A stretch of 64,000 nucleotides of DNA from Lachnospiraceae bacterium (GCA_014239155.1 JAAZZQ010000076.1:62001-126000), one strand, 5' to 3'; shown: positions 28,870 to 38,101, counted from the stretch's first letter. Notes: generated from the letters alone by a model not told the origin. A program made the numbers and translations.

Positions 28870-29956
28870 CATATATAAATGCTTAATTTTGACTTTTATC
28901 TTGCTTTTAACAATGTCTGAAATAGATGCAAGGGCTTCGGAACAGGAGGGCATTGGCGCAAGTGTGCTCCCTGTTCAGGAAAATTATTCTACTGATGTAG
29001 TTTATAAGGAAGAAAGTATACTAATACGGACGGGCACGAGTGTGGTAGTTGATATGGAAATGCAGTCAGGAGTTTCTATAAAAGGCTCTCCCTATCCAAA
29101 CGGTGAAAATACTTATGAGCAGCTAAAGGTACCTACACAAATTATAAAGACAGGAGGTTTTTATTTCATAGTAGATTGTTATCACAATCAAATTTTATAT
29201 CATAATCAGATGTCGACAGATATAAGGGATTGGAAAGTACTAACGCGGGATGTAGAGTTGCCACATTCCATTGCAAGTGATGGGAATATGTTTCTTGTTA
29301 CAGATACAGAAAGAAACCGTATTTTGGTATTTCAATGGCAATTTTCTCGATTTCGTCATGTACAGACATTTACAGCAATAGGAAAACGTCCTCATTATAT
29401 TGAATATGACAGAGAGACACAGTCATTTTTTGTATGGAGTTCTATGACAGGTGAGATGTATGTATTTAAAACAGATTTGATGACAGACATGGTCTGTTTA
29501 AGTCAAATTAGGCACATTTTTGAGCTTAAGGATTACTATGTCCGGTCATTTTCCATCATAGGAGATAAGATTCTGTTTCCCTCGGGAACAAATAGCTATA
29601 TGATATTGGCAGATAAGAATACATTAGCGGTTGAGGAAAGATATCCTGTTACACCTGAAATTGCAGGAATGGCATATGTACTTAATATTGGAAAGTATTA
29701 TTATATGACAGTTGCATGTGATTTGAAAGCGGATCAGAAAAAGGCAACAATCATTCGTACAACAGATTTGACAAGCTTATCGGTGGGGGAATACGAAACT
29801 ATTTACAAACAGATTAGTTCCATGCCAAATGGTATACCATATTATATAGACTATTTTGACGGTGCGTTTTATATGACACAGCATAATACATCAAAAAGTG
29901 TAGTGAAATTTCAGATTCAGAATGATATGATTGTGAATACAAAAATGATGTTTTAA
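28862..29956 (+). CDS. Secreted propeller-like protein
   Basis: A 364-aa protein. ATG 28862 lies nine bases after GAGG; an in-frame ATG at 28856 is possible. It overlaps the phosphoesterase stop. A signal peptide (CLILTFILLLTMSEIDARAS) is clear. The mature part has repeats typical of NHL/YVTN-like beta-propellers: GGFYFIVDCYHNQILYHN, DGNMFLVTDTERNRILVFQW and then IEYDRETQSFFVWSSMTG. These are about 45-50 residues apart. It probably binds a ligand at the cell surface. It is the last gene of the tight operon, 39 bases before the SIR2 gene. Confidence 0.6.
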   Translation: MSSIYKCLILTFILLLTMSEIDARASEQEGIGASVLPVQENYSTDVVYKEESILIRTGTSVVVDMEMQSGVSIKGSPYPNGENTYEQLKVPTQIIKTGGFYFIVDCYHNQILYHNQMSTDIRDWKVLTRDVELPHSIASDGNMFLVTDTERNRILVFQWQFSRFRHVQTFTAIGKRPHYIEYDRETQSFFVWSSMTGEMYVFKTDLMTDMVCLSQIRHIFELKDYYVRSFSIIGDKILFPSGTNSYMILADKNTLAVEERYPVTPEIAGMAYVLNIGKYYYMTVACDLKADQKKATIIRTTDLTSLSVGEYETIYKQISSMPNGIPYYIDYFDGAFYMTQHNTSKSVVKFQIQNDMIVNTKMMF

Positions 29957-29995
29957 AAATTTTGCAATATTTTTATAGAAAGTGGAGAATATAAT

Positions 29996-32740
29996 ATGAG
30001 TATATTAAATAATGAGTCAGAATCAAATATAGCAGAAAAATTAAAAGAAATGAATCAAACATTAAAAGAAAGAAAAATGCAACCGGTATTTTTTATTGGT
30101 TCTGGTTTATCGAGAAGATATTTAGAATCTCCAAATTGGGAGAATTTATTAATACGAATTGCAAGAGAAGTTGATTGTAATTATGAAGGATTAAAAGATC
30201 TTTATAACCATGAATATGAGAGAATTGCACAGGAACTAGAATATTATTGCTTTCGGCATGCAGATAAAGAAGATATTGATAAGAAGAAACGAAAAAGTAT
30301 TTTAAGGGATTTAATTGCCAATATTTTTATTGAGTATGTTAAGGCTTATAAAGATAAGAAGATAGTGGATGAAAATACCAACTTAAATAAAGACATTTGT
30401 ACGCAAATGGACAAAATAGCCAATATGGATAAGGTAAATGATGTAATAAAAATTGAGAAAGTTGCAGAAGAGTATCAGAATTTATCTCAAAAAATAAAAC
30501 TGTGTTCCGATAACTTTAATAAATTTATTGAAATTAATGAATTAAAGAAAGTTTATCCAAAAGCGATTATTACAACAAATTATGATACAATGTTAGAAGA
30601 TATCATTTTTGAGAATAGATGTAATGTACATATAGGGCAGGAAGGTATTTTAAGTTCTATGGATGAATCTGATAAGATCGATCTATATAAAATTCATGGA
30701 TGTGTAACAAAGCCGGATACAATTATAATAACAAAAGATGATTATGATGATTTTGTAGAAAAAGGAAAATATTTATACTCTAAAATATTTACAATATTTT
30801 GCGAGTATCCAATTATTTTTATCGGTTATAGTATATCCGATAGAAATATTAAAAATATATTGACAGCCATGATGGAAATTATGACAGAAAATCAAAAGGT
30901 TGATTTTTTAAAACGAATATGGGTAGTAGATTTTGTAAATTATAAGGAAAATGAGAGTGTAGTTGAGAAAGAAATTGAACTCTTTAACGGGAAAAATATT
31001 AAGGTAACTTGTTTTTGTTTAATGGATTATAAACAATTATATAAGTGTATCAATGAAATTACAAACCAAGCATTTGGAGAATTAAAGTTTGCTATTTCAG
31101 AAAATGTGATTGAGTTATTAATAGCACCATTGTATCAACAGCAGAATAAATTGAAGGTTGTGACACGAGAATTACTTCAAAATGCTTTTGATGCGTGCAA
31201 AAAGATAGGCGTAGATGCGAAAATACATATCCGAATACTAGATGAAAAAGATAAGTGTCAATATTTAGAGGTTAGAGACAACGGTATTGGTATGAATTTA
31301 CGGGAAATTAAAGATTATTTTTTGACAGTTGGGAAAACTAATAAAAATAATAATAAAGAAGGACTAGTTGGAAAATATGGTGTTGGAATTTTATCTATTT
31401 TTTTAATTGGGGAATATGCAGAAGTGTACACTAAGAAAAAGGATAGAGCGATACTATCCTTGAAAATATATATCAAAAATGACAAAAAACAAGTCGAATG
31501 GTTAAATGATATACCATTAGATGTTAAACAAATAGGCGAAGATTCATTTACTATTATAAAAATTCGATTAAATAATGCATTTGTCGCTCAAACTATAGAT
31601 TTCTGGATGGTCAAATTGGGATTAGAGACGTATGTAACTAATAATGAAAATTGTATTATTGTTGAATATATGAAAGAGCAAGTGGAGGTGCTTAGGGTAA
31701 ATAAAAAGGATTGGTTTCGGCATGTTTCCGAAAATATAGATATTTATCAAATGGGATGGTTGGATATAGAAGACTCGGAATTGGAAGAAAAAGATAGGAA
31801 ACTTAAAAAAATATTAGATCAACAAGGGTTAATATTTTATAATGATATGATTTCGCCAGTAAAATTTCAGACGGTGGCGTATAGGCAGCTAAAAGATATT
31901 AATATTCCTTTTATAATGCTTAATTATAAAGATGTAGAAGTGGTAGAGGAAGATATAAAATCCGATTTATCAAGAAGTGACGTACAGATTTCAGGACAAG
32001 TAATGAAAACAATTGCAGGTGGAATATATGAGTTAGAGATAAATAAAATGATAGAGGTATTAAAAAATAGCAAAAAACAATTTGAAAATCAAGAAATAGA
32101 TAATTGGGATTTGTTAAATATAATAAAGAGGAATTGTCATATTATAAATGCTAAGGTAGATGTTTTACTACATGAAAACAAATTATTGTTTAGCAAATCT
32201 AGTTATACAGAGTATATAAGTATTTGGGGAGATGAAATGAGTGCGAAACAGATAATAAAGGGTTTTGAGGAACCAATTTTTTATTGCCCAAGGAATATAC
32301 ATAGGTCATCTCTATCAGATATATTATTTAACGAGAATTTACTATTTAGCGAAAAAATGATTGGTGTTTCTGTTAGCTATTTAGATACCTATATCTATAA
32401 TGCTACTAATTCGCGCAATGGATTAAAAAAAGGCGCTTTAATAATGGTCTTGAATCATTTAGGAATTAAAGATGTCAATATGAATGATTCAAGTGAATAT
32501 ATTTGGAATTATGTTCGGGATAACAGACAAAAAATAAAATCTACTTATGATCAAATGGCAAAGAAAGGAATACTTTGGTTTGATGAGTCAATAGTTTTAA
32601 ATCTTCAAAAGGATGTACATAATTTAGTTATTTTTGAATCTCAATATTTAGAGAATCCTTTAGATGAATTGTTTTATGAAATATTACATGAGAAATTATC
32701 TAAAAACTCTTTTAATGATATGATTTTATTGAGTTGCTAA
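29996..32740 (+). CDS. SIR2-like plus HSP90-like (GHKL) ATPase fusion protein
   Basis: A 914-aa protein with GTGGAGAA before the ATG. The N-terminal 330 residues look SIR2-like: FFIGSGLSRRY (32-42, NAD-binding glycine loop), ITTNYDTMLED (about 190-201), KIHGCVTKPDTIIITKDDY (the catalytic-type His). Then comes an HSP90/GHKL ATPase: RELLQNAFDACKK (N-box, about 389-401), VRDNGIGMNLREI (about 425) and GLVGKYGVGILSIF (about 455). The remaining roughly 400 residues continue the HSP90-like middle region. In known defence proteins SIR2 domains often degrade NAD when triggered; here an HSP90-like sensor would be fused. Its place behind the GTPase operon suggests it is the effector, or an independent anti-phage gene. 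Confidence 0.85.
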   Translation: MSILNNESESNIAEKLKEMNQTLKERKMQPVFFIGSGLSRRYLESPNWENLLIRIAREVDCNYEGLKDLYNHEYERIAQELEYYCFRHADKEDIDKKKRKSILRDLIANIFIEYVKAYKDKKIVDENTNLNKDICTQMDKIANMDKVNDVIKIEKVAEEYQNLSQKIKLCSDNFNKFIEINELKKVYPKAIITTNYDTMLEDIIFENRCNVHIGQEGILSSMDESDKIDLYKIHGCVTKPDTIIITKDDYDDFVEKGKYLYSKIFTIFCEYPIIFIGYSISDRNIKNILTAMMEIMTENQKVDFLKRIWVVDFVNYKENESVVEKEIELFNGKNIKVTCFCLMDYKQLYKCINEITNQAFGELKFAISENVIELLIAPLYQQQNKLKVVTRELLQNAFDACKKIGVDAKIHIRILDEKDKCQYLEVRDNGIGMNLREIKDYFLTVGKTNKNNNKEGLVGKYGVGILSIFLIGEYAEVYTKKKDRAILSLKIYIKNDKKQVEWLNDIPLDVKQIGEDSFTIIKIRLNNAFVAQTIDFWMVKLGLETYVTNNENCIIVEYMKEQVEVLRVNKKDWFRHVSENIDIYQMGWLDIEDSELEEKDRKLKKILDQQGLIFYNDMISPVKFQTVAYRQLKDINIPFIMLNYKDVEVVEEDIKSDLSRSDVQISGQVMKTIAGGIYELEINKMIEVLKNSKKQFENQEIDNWDLLNIIKRNCHIINAKVDVLLHENKLLFSKSSYTEYISIWGDEMSAKQIIKGFEEPIFYCPRNIHRSSLSDILFNENLLFSEKMIGVSVSYLDTYIYNATNSRNGLKKGALIMVLNHLGIKDVNMNDSSEYIWNYVRDNRQKIKSTYDQMAKKGILWFDESIVLNLQKDVHNLVIFESQYLENPLDELFYEILHEKLSKNSFNDMILLSC

Positions 32741-32748
32741 ACGCTATC

Positions 32749-32802
32749 TTGTCTTATCCCCCTTTTTGTGCTATATTAAATAGAAACAAAAAGGGGGATA
32801 AG
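32749..32802 (+). promoter_or_regulatory. Promoter inside a perfect 17-bp inverted repeat
   Basis: Arms are 32753-32769 (CTTATCCCCCTTTTTGT) and 32786-32802. The loop holds an extended -10 (TGC TATATT, 32772-32777), with TTGTCT at 32749-32754 as -35 and a 17-base spacer. The right arm carries the ribosome site GGGGG for the TTG at 32806. In read-through RNA the arms would pair and hide the site; RNA started at about 32784 contains only the right arm. Confidence 0.6.
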
Positions 32803-32805
32803 ATT

Positions 32806-33678
32806 TTGGAAGGATACGATAAAGACAAGGATACATTGAGAAAATATAATAGGCGGATTATATTAAGTTTGGTTTTGGCGATTTTCATTAGTGTTTGTAT
32901 GTTGCAAAGGGCTTACGCTGCTGATGCGCAAGAAGCATATCCTATTGCGCTTTCTGAGGAGGAGATTCAGATGTTTAATGCGGGGTTCTTTAATGTCGCA
33001 ACAAACAATATGAATAATATGTTGTTGGCTAGCGAGTATGAGAAACCGGAGGAGATTGATTTATTTGAGACGTTTTATAATGGAGTCGGCACAGAGGCAA
33101 GTCTGGTTTCTAAGGAAGAAATCGCATTGCTGACAACGCTAGACAGTCAGGCGCCTTATCTGGATATTGTGAAAATAACCGCGGCTGAAATGGATGCGGT
33201 TCTCCAAGAAAAATTAGGAGTTGAGCTGGATAAGATGTCAAAAATAGGTTTGGAAAACTTTTATTATTTAGAACCTTATGACAGTTTTTATATTGTGAAG
33301 GGAGACACGAATTTTGATTGGTGTACAGTCATATCTGGTAATTGGTGGTCTGAAAATACTGTTTCTTTGGAGTATGAGAAAGAGTCTGACAACAGTAGAT
33401 GGATCGTTACTTTGCAGAAAACGAATAGTGGATTCCAATTCGTCTCTAATAAAAGGCATTACAAAACAGGAATGATCAATGCGAATCATGTAATCATACA
33501 AAGTTCAGCAGATGCGGACGCAGCAGCGCTCTTTGTATTAAATGAAGGAATAAATATTAAAATTCTTGCACAAGAGAATCATTTTTATCAAATTGCTGTC
33601 CATGTTCAGCTAAAAGACCGCAATGACAGCCAGGAATTATTTGGATTTGTTGACAAAGAATTTGTGACACTGCAATAG
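32806..33678 (+). CDS. Secreted protein of unknown function
   Basis: A 290-aa protein. I use TTG 32806, eight bases after GGGGG, because 24 residues upstream in frame would be coded inside an inverted repeat containing the promoter. A signal peptide is clear (RRIILSLVLAIFISVCMLQR, cleavage after AYA-ADA near residue 39). The mature part is acidic with no Cys and several strand-like repeats near the end (FVLNEGINIKILAQENHFYQ, then QELFGFVDKEFV), which could be an SH3-like domain. No catalytic motif was seen. It has its own promoter and terminator, so it is a single-gene unit. Confidence 0.55.
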   Translation: MEGYDKDKDTLRKYNRRIILSLVLAIFISVCMLQRAYAADAQEAYPIALSEEEIQMFNAGFFNVATNNMNNMLLASEYEKPEEIDLFETFYNGVGTEASLVSKEEIALLTTLDSQAPYLDIVKITAAEMDAVLQEKLGVELDKMSKIGLENFYYLEPYDSFYIVKGDTNFDWCTVISGNWWSENTVSLEYEKESDNSRWIVTLQKTNSGFQFVSNKRHYKTGMINANHVIIQSSADADAAALFVLNEGINIKILAQENHFYQIAVHVQLKDRNDSQELFGFVDKEFVTLQ

Positions 33679-33688
33679 AAGTTGTTTC

Positions 33689-33733
33689 ATCTCGTTCTTT
33701 TTTCTGTTATAATAGAAAAGGAACGAGATTTTT
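33689..33733 (+). terminator. Terminator with an embedded -10 box
   Basis: The stem ATCTCGTTC/GAACGAGAT is extended by T/A and G-U pairs and followed by five T, so it is a good terminator for the upstream gene. The loop contains TGTTATAAT (33705-33713), an extended -10 that could start the ABC-exporter mRNA. No good -35 is present at 17 bases (TTTCAT). Confidence 0.65.
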
Positions 33734-33781
33734 ATATAGATAAAGAATTTCTAATTAGTAAGAGGATAAGGGTGAATGTAA

Positions 33782-35561
33782 ATGCGGCAAGAGGAAAAAA
33801 ATGAGTATAAGGAGTATTCGACGGGAGTGCTAATTCGGCGATTTCTGCCATATTTTAAGCCATATCGCAGGACATTGTGTGCAGATTTACTCTTGTGCAG
33901 CATTGACAACTGTATGCGAGATTGTACTGCCATTAATTATCAGGCAGATTACCAATACAGCGCTTGAAGATGTGGCCCTTCTGACGGTGCGCATGGTGCT
34001 TGGGCTTGCGTTGGTGTATTTTGTGTTGCGCATTATTGATGCGCTGGCAAATTACTATATGGCAAACACTGGTCATGTGATGGGTGCAAAGATTGAGACA
34101 GATATGCGCCGCGATGCTTATGCGCATCTACAATTGCTGTCAAATACTTACTTTAACAACACAAAGGTTGGTCAGATTATGGGGCGTATTACAAATGACT
34201 TGTTTGAGGTAACGGAGTTTGCGCATCACTGCCCCGAAGAATTTTTTATTGCAGCAATTAAAATTGTAATATCGTTTCTTATTTTAGCGCGGGTTAATCT
34301 GCCGCTTACCCTAATGATTTTTGTGTTTGTACCAGTTATGACTGTGGTGTGCCGCATTATCAACAAAAAGATGCGCAAAACTTTCAGTGAACAGCGGCAC
34401 CAGATTGGTGAGTTAAACGCAAAGATTGAGGATAGTTTACTAGGGCAGAAGGTTGTCAAGGCATTTACAAACGAGGCGCTTGAATCGGAGAAATTTGAGG
34501 AGGGCAATCAACAGTTTTTAAAGGTAAAGCGACACGCTTATATGCTTATGGGGATATTTAGTACTTCCACAAGAGTGTTTGACGGACTAATGTATCTGAC
34601 AATTATTATTGGCGGTGGCTTTTTTCTGATGGATGGTAAGATTCTGCCAGGGGATATGGTTGCGTATGTGATGTATGTGTCCACACTGATTGCTACAATT
34701 CGCAGGATTATAGAGTTTGCAGAGCAGTTTCAACGGGGTATTACTGGCATTGAGCGTTTTTTGCAGATTATGGATGCGGATATTGAAATTTTTGATGAGC
34801 CAGACGCGCAGGATATTGTCAATCCAAAAGGTGAGATTGTATTTCACGATGTAAGTTTTGAGTATCCAGATGACCATAACAAGGTATTTGCGAATTTAAA
34901 TCTTCAGATTCATGCGGGAGAGAAGCTTGCGATTGTAGGTCCCTCTGGTGGCGGAAAGACGACGCTATGTAATTTAATACCACGTTTTTACGATGTGTCT
35001 TGTGGAGAGATTACGCTGGATGGCAAAAATATTAGAAAACTGACCTTGAGGAGTCTGCGGCAGAGTATTGGCGTTGTTCAGCAAGAGGTTTATCTTTTTT
35101 CTGGAACTGTGTATGACAATATTGCATACGGTAGGATAGGCGCGACGCGCGAGGAGGTTATGGAGGCTGCAAAGCGCGCAGGGGCGGATGAGTTTATTCA
35201 GAATTTGAAGGACAAGTATGATACATATGTCGGTGAGCGCGGCGTAAAGCTTTCTGGGGGACAGAAGCAGCGCATTAGTATTGCGCGGGTCTTTCTAAAG
35301 AATCCACCAATATTAATTTTAGATGAGGCTACCTCAGCACTTGACAATGAGAGTGAGTACGCCGTTGCAAAATCTTTGAATGAGCTGGCAAAGGGACGTA
35401 CAACACTCACAATAGCACATCGACTTTCGAGTATTAGAAATTCTGACAGAATATTGGTGCTAACGGACGAGGGAATTGTGGAGGAGGGAAATCACGAGGA
35501 ACTTATGACACTTGGCGGGATTTATCATCATTTTTATACAATGGCAAATGAAATCAAATAA
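33782..35561 (+). pseudogene. ABC exporter (TMD-NBD fusion) with an N-terminal frameshift
   Basis: The ATG at 33782 (AAGGGTG upstream) begins a normal exporter start (STGVLIRRFLPYFKPYRRTL) but ends at 33967. The rest continues one frame over from about 33885 (CAALTTVCEIVLPLIIRQIT) for roughly 555 residues to 35561. Removing one base near 33890 joins them cleanly. The body is intact: six-helix domain, Walker A GPSGGGKT, signature LSGGQKQRISIARV, Walker B ILILDEATSAL, and the switch His in IAHRLSS. It is of lipid/multidrug exporter type, working as a homodimer. It could be a true mutation, a sequencing error, or restarted from GTG 33879, which would lack the first cytosolic segment. Confidence 0.8.
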
Positions 35562-35617
35562 TGCTTGACGGCAAGCATAGTTACAGCAAGGAACACAATA
35601 TCAAAGGGAGGAAGTAA

Positions 35618-36808
35618 ATGACACATTTAGAAAAAGAGTCCGAGGCAGTATTACAAAAAGAGGACAAAAGAGAAATAGAAACTGTAAGTGACCTACAGAT
35701 GACAGACAATTCACAAGAGATTGAGTTGTCAGAGGAGAATGAAGGTAGCTTCGATGCATTTGATATTACAAGAAAGTTTAAACACAATCAGGTTTCACAC
35801 AGACATCAGGGAACAGGTAAGGAGGCACAACAACAGGGCAGGGAACCATCTAAGAAGCGAGAACTTGTAGGGGTCACAGACAAGAAAGTTGAGACAAAGC
35901 GGATTTTATACTTTTTGGCGTTGTGTTTTGGTGTAACGTGGATTTCAGAAATTTTTGCTGTTATTCCAATGTATCAAAGTGGTGAAGTAGAGCTTGTAAA
36001 AGAAGCAGTCGATATGATTTCACAGATGATGCTTACACCGGCATTGGCGGCGCTGATAGTTCGTTTAGTGACGCGCGAGGGACTTGTAAAGTCTGGCTTT
36101 CAGTTTAATTTTTTTGCATATAAATTTTTATTTTTATTTGGATGGTTTGGCACAACCATACTCACGATTGTAGGAGCAGCGCTTTATTTTTTAATTTTTC
36201 AGAATAATTTTGATCCCAATATGACAAATTTTATCGCTTCTTACAATCAGGGTGCGGCAAACGCAGGGACACAGATTGATGCGGTAAATATTGTTGCGGC
36301 GTACAAGACAGATTTACTGATAAAGTTTTTTACGGCGGCAGTTCTTGATAGCATTAACAGTTTTGGAGAGGAATGGGGATTTCGCGCATATCTATTTCCC
36401 AAGCTTTACCGAAAATTTGGCGCAATTCCCGCAGCGGTTCTAAGCGGTTTTGCATCTGGCTTATGGTATGCGCCATTGGTCGCAGTTGGATATTATTATG
36501 GGACGGAAAATGTTGGATTTCCTGTAGTAAATATTATTGCAATGTGTATTTTTGGCATGGTTACGGGAGTTATTTACTCGTTTCTCAGTTTGCGGACCGG
36601 AAGCATTTTTCCAGCAGTATTTGCGCACAGCGCAGTCAATGTACTAATGCCACAAGCAATGCTATTTACCTATGACGGTGGCAATTTCTTTGTGGGTCCA
36701 TCACCTACTGGAATTTTGTCAGGACTGCCTTTTATCATTGTAGCAGTTCTCTGTCTTGTGCATATGTATAAAAATCCAATTCAGCCAAGTGAGGAGAGAA
36801 ATTCATAA
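35618..36808 (+). CDS. CPBP-family intramembrane protease-like protein, one motif changed
   Basis: A 396-aa protein with about 85 charged N-terminal residues and then several membrane helices. The CPBP (Abi, Rce1-like) motifs are E251-E-W-G-F-R256 and H337-S-A-V-N341. The middle motif, normally F-x-x-x-H, reads FASGLWYAP with Tyr284 where His is expected. The codon TAT is one base from CAT. Family members are glutamic-type membrane endopeptidases, often acting in bacteriocin immunity. Loss of the His may inactivate it. It starts 57 bases after the exporter and may be co-transcribed with it. Confidence 0.8.
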   Translation: MTHLEKESEAVLQKEDKREIETVSDLQMTDNSQEIELSEENEGSFDAFDITRKFKHNQVSHRHQGTGKEAQQQGREPSKKRELVGVTDKKVETKRILYFLALCFGVTWISEIFAVIPMYQSGEVELVKEAVDMISQMMLTPALAALIVRLVTREGLVKSGFQFNFFAYKFLFLFGWFGTTILTIVGAALYFLIFQNNFDPNMTNFIASYNQGAANAGTQIDAVNIVAAYKTDLLIKFFTAAVLDSINSFGEEWGFRAYLFPKLYRKFGAIPAAVLSGFASGLWYAPLVAVGYYYGTENVGFPVVNIIAMCIFGMVTGVIYSFLSLRTGSIFPAVFAHSAVNVLMPQAMLFTYDGGNFFVGPSPTGILSGLPFIIVAVLCLVHMYKNPIQPSEERNS

Positions 36809-36867
36809 TTATAGTGATAATTTAAATGGGGAGGTATTATAGATGGCAGAAATGATTTAATACCAAA

Positions 36868-37110
36868 TTTCGGTGCCTGTTACTTCTGCCAATAAGTTCA
36901 TTTTACAGCGGGTTGATAGCCAATTTTTTGATAAAATTTATTGTTATCACCAGTCATATGTGTTGCGCCTAACGCTTTTGTTCTCTGATAAAGTCAGATA
37001 AGGCTGCGGCGGAAAGTCCTTTGTTTGGGCATTTTAGAATGGTGCAAAGCGGTTCCATATATGCCAGATGATTTTGAGGAGTCCACCACATTCCGGTTTT
37101 GCATACTTAC
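36868..37110 (-). pseudogene. GNAT acetyltransferase remnant
   Basis: On the minus strand one frame gives MWWTPQNHLAYMEPLCTIL and KCPNKGLSAAALSDFIREQK, ending at a stop. A shifted frame continues GATHMTGDNNKFYQKIGYQP. This is the C-terminal half of a GNAT-type N-acetyltransferase with one frameshift near 36975 and no intact start. The rest of 36809-37321 holds the tatD promoter and a 5-codon open frame after a GGGGAGG site, but no other gene. Confidence 0.6.
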
Positions 37111-37142
37111 AATTCATTCTTTGAGACAGTCTAAAATTTATA

Positions 37143-37171
37143 TTGATATCACAATACAATAAAGATATAAT
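37143..37171 (+). promoter_or_regulatory. Promoter of tatD-rsmA
   Basis: TTGATA, 17 bases, TATAAT: nearly consensus. The start would be near 37178, giving a leader of about 145 bases before tatD. Confidence 0.75.
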
Positions 37172-37321
37172 GAAATAAAATTTATGTACAAATAATTTCC
37201 TCTTGGGGAAGGGCAGAATGATAAAAATTAGCAATAGGTTGTAACTAAAATTAAATAGAAAAAATAGTCAGAGAATTACAAGAAAGATTTGGAAAGCCAT
37301 ATTTGGAAAAAGGAGACTGTT

Positions 37322-38086
37322 ATGATATTTGAAACACATGCCCATTATGATGATGCTGCATATGATGAGGATAGGGACATTCTCCTCGCCTCCATGCAGG
37401 AGAGTCAGATTGAGGTGATAGTAAATGTAGGTGCAAGCTTGCCCAGCACAGCGGCGAGTATTGCGCTTGCCGAAAAGTATCCCTTTGTCTATGCAGCAGC
37501 AGGGGTGCATCCAAGTGAGACGACAGAGTTAAATGAAGAGACATTTGCGCAACTTGTAAGGCAGTGTACACATAAAAAAGTGGTGGCAGTTGGTGAAATT
37601 GGATTGGACTATTATTGGGAAGAGCCAGCGCACGACGTGCAAACGCTGTGGTTTGTACGTCAGTTGGAGCTTGCAAAGCGCATAAAAAAGCCAGTGATTA
37701 TCCATTCCAGAGAAGCTGCAAAGGATACCTATGATATTCTAGCTGCGCATAATGCGGGGGAAAACGGTGGGGTGATTCACTGTTTTGCCTACAGTGCAGA
37801 AATGGCGGAAGCGTATATTAAAATGGGATTTTATATTGGAATTGGCGGTGTTGTTACATTTAAAAATGCAAAGAAATTAAAGGAAGTTGTAACAGCGATT
37901 CCAATTGAGCGCATTTTGTTAGAAACAGACTGCCCTTATCTCTCACCAGAGCCAAAGCGCGGCAGTAGAAATTCCTCGCATAACTTACCTTATATCGCTC
38001 AGAAAATTGCAGAGATTAAAAGAATGTCTTATGATGAAGTTGTGACGAGAACAGCGGAAAATGCCAGAAAGATGTATCGAATATGA
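37322..38086 (+). CDS. tatD: TatD-family metal-dependent hydrolase
   Basis: A 254-aa protein starting at ATG 37322 after AAAGGAG; the in-frame ATG 33 bases earlier lacks a site. Metal ligands of the TatD amidohydrolase barrel are visible: the first H-x-H is in ETHAHYDD, then VGEIGLDYYWE, VIIHSREAAKDTY, GVIHCFAYS and LLETDCPYLSP. Family members are 3'-5' exonucleases/DNases and sometimes D-aminoacyl-tRNA deacylases. It ends 15 bases before rsmA, a gene order common in Firmicutes. Housekeeping gene with a near-consensus promoter. Confidence 0.93.
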   Translation: MIFETHAHYDDAAYDEDRDILLASMQESQIEVIVNVGASLPSTAASIALAEKYPFVYAAAGVHPSETTELNEETFAQLVRQCTHKKVVAVGEIGLDYYWEEPAHDVQTLWFVRQLELAKRIKKPVIIHSREAAKDTYDILAAHNAGENGGVIHCFAYSAEMAEAYIKMGFYIGIGGVVTFKNAKKLKEVVTAIPIERILLETDCPYLSPEPKRGSRNSSHNLPYIAQKIAEIKRMSYDEVVTRTAENARKMYRI

Positions 38087-38101
38087 GAAGGGAGAGAATC
38101 T

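Noticed and set aside
36828-36860. Short peptide gene after GGGGAGG in 36809-36870
   Set aside because: Only five codons before a stop, so no gene is supported.
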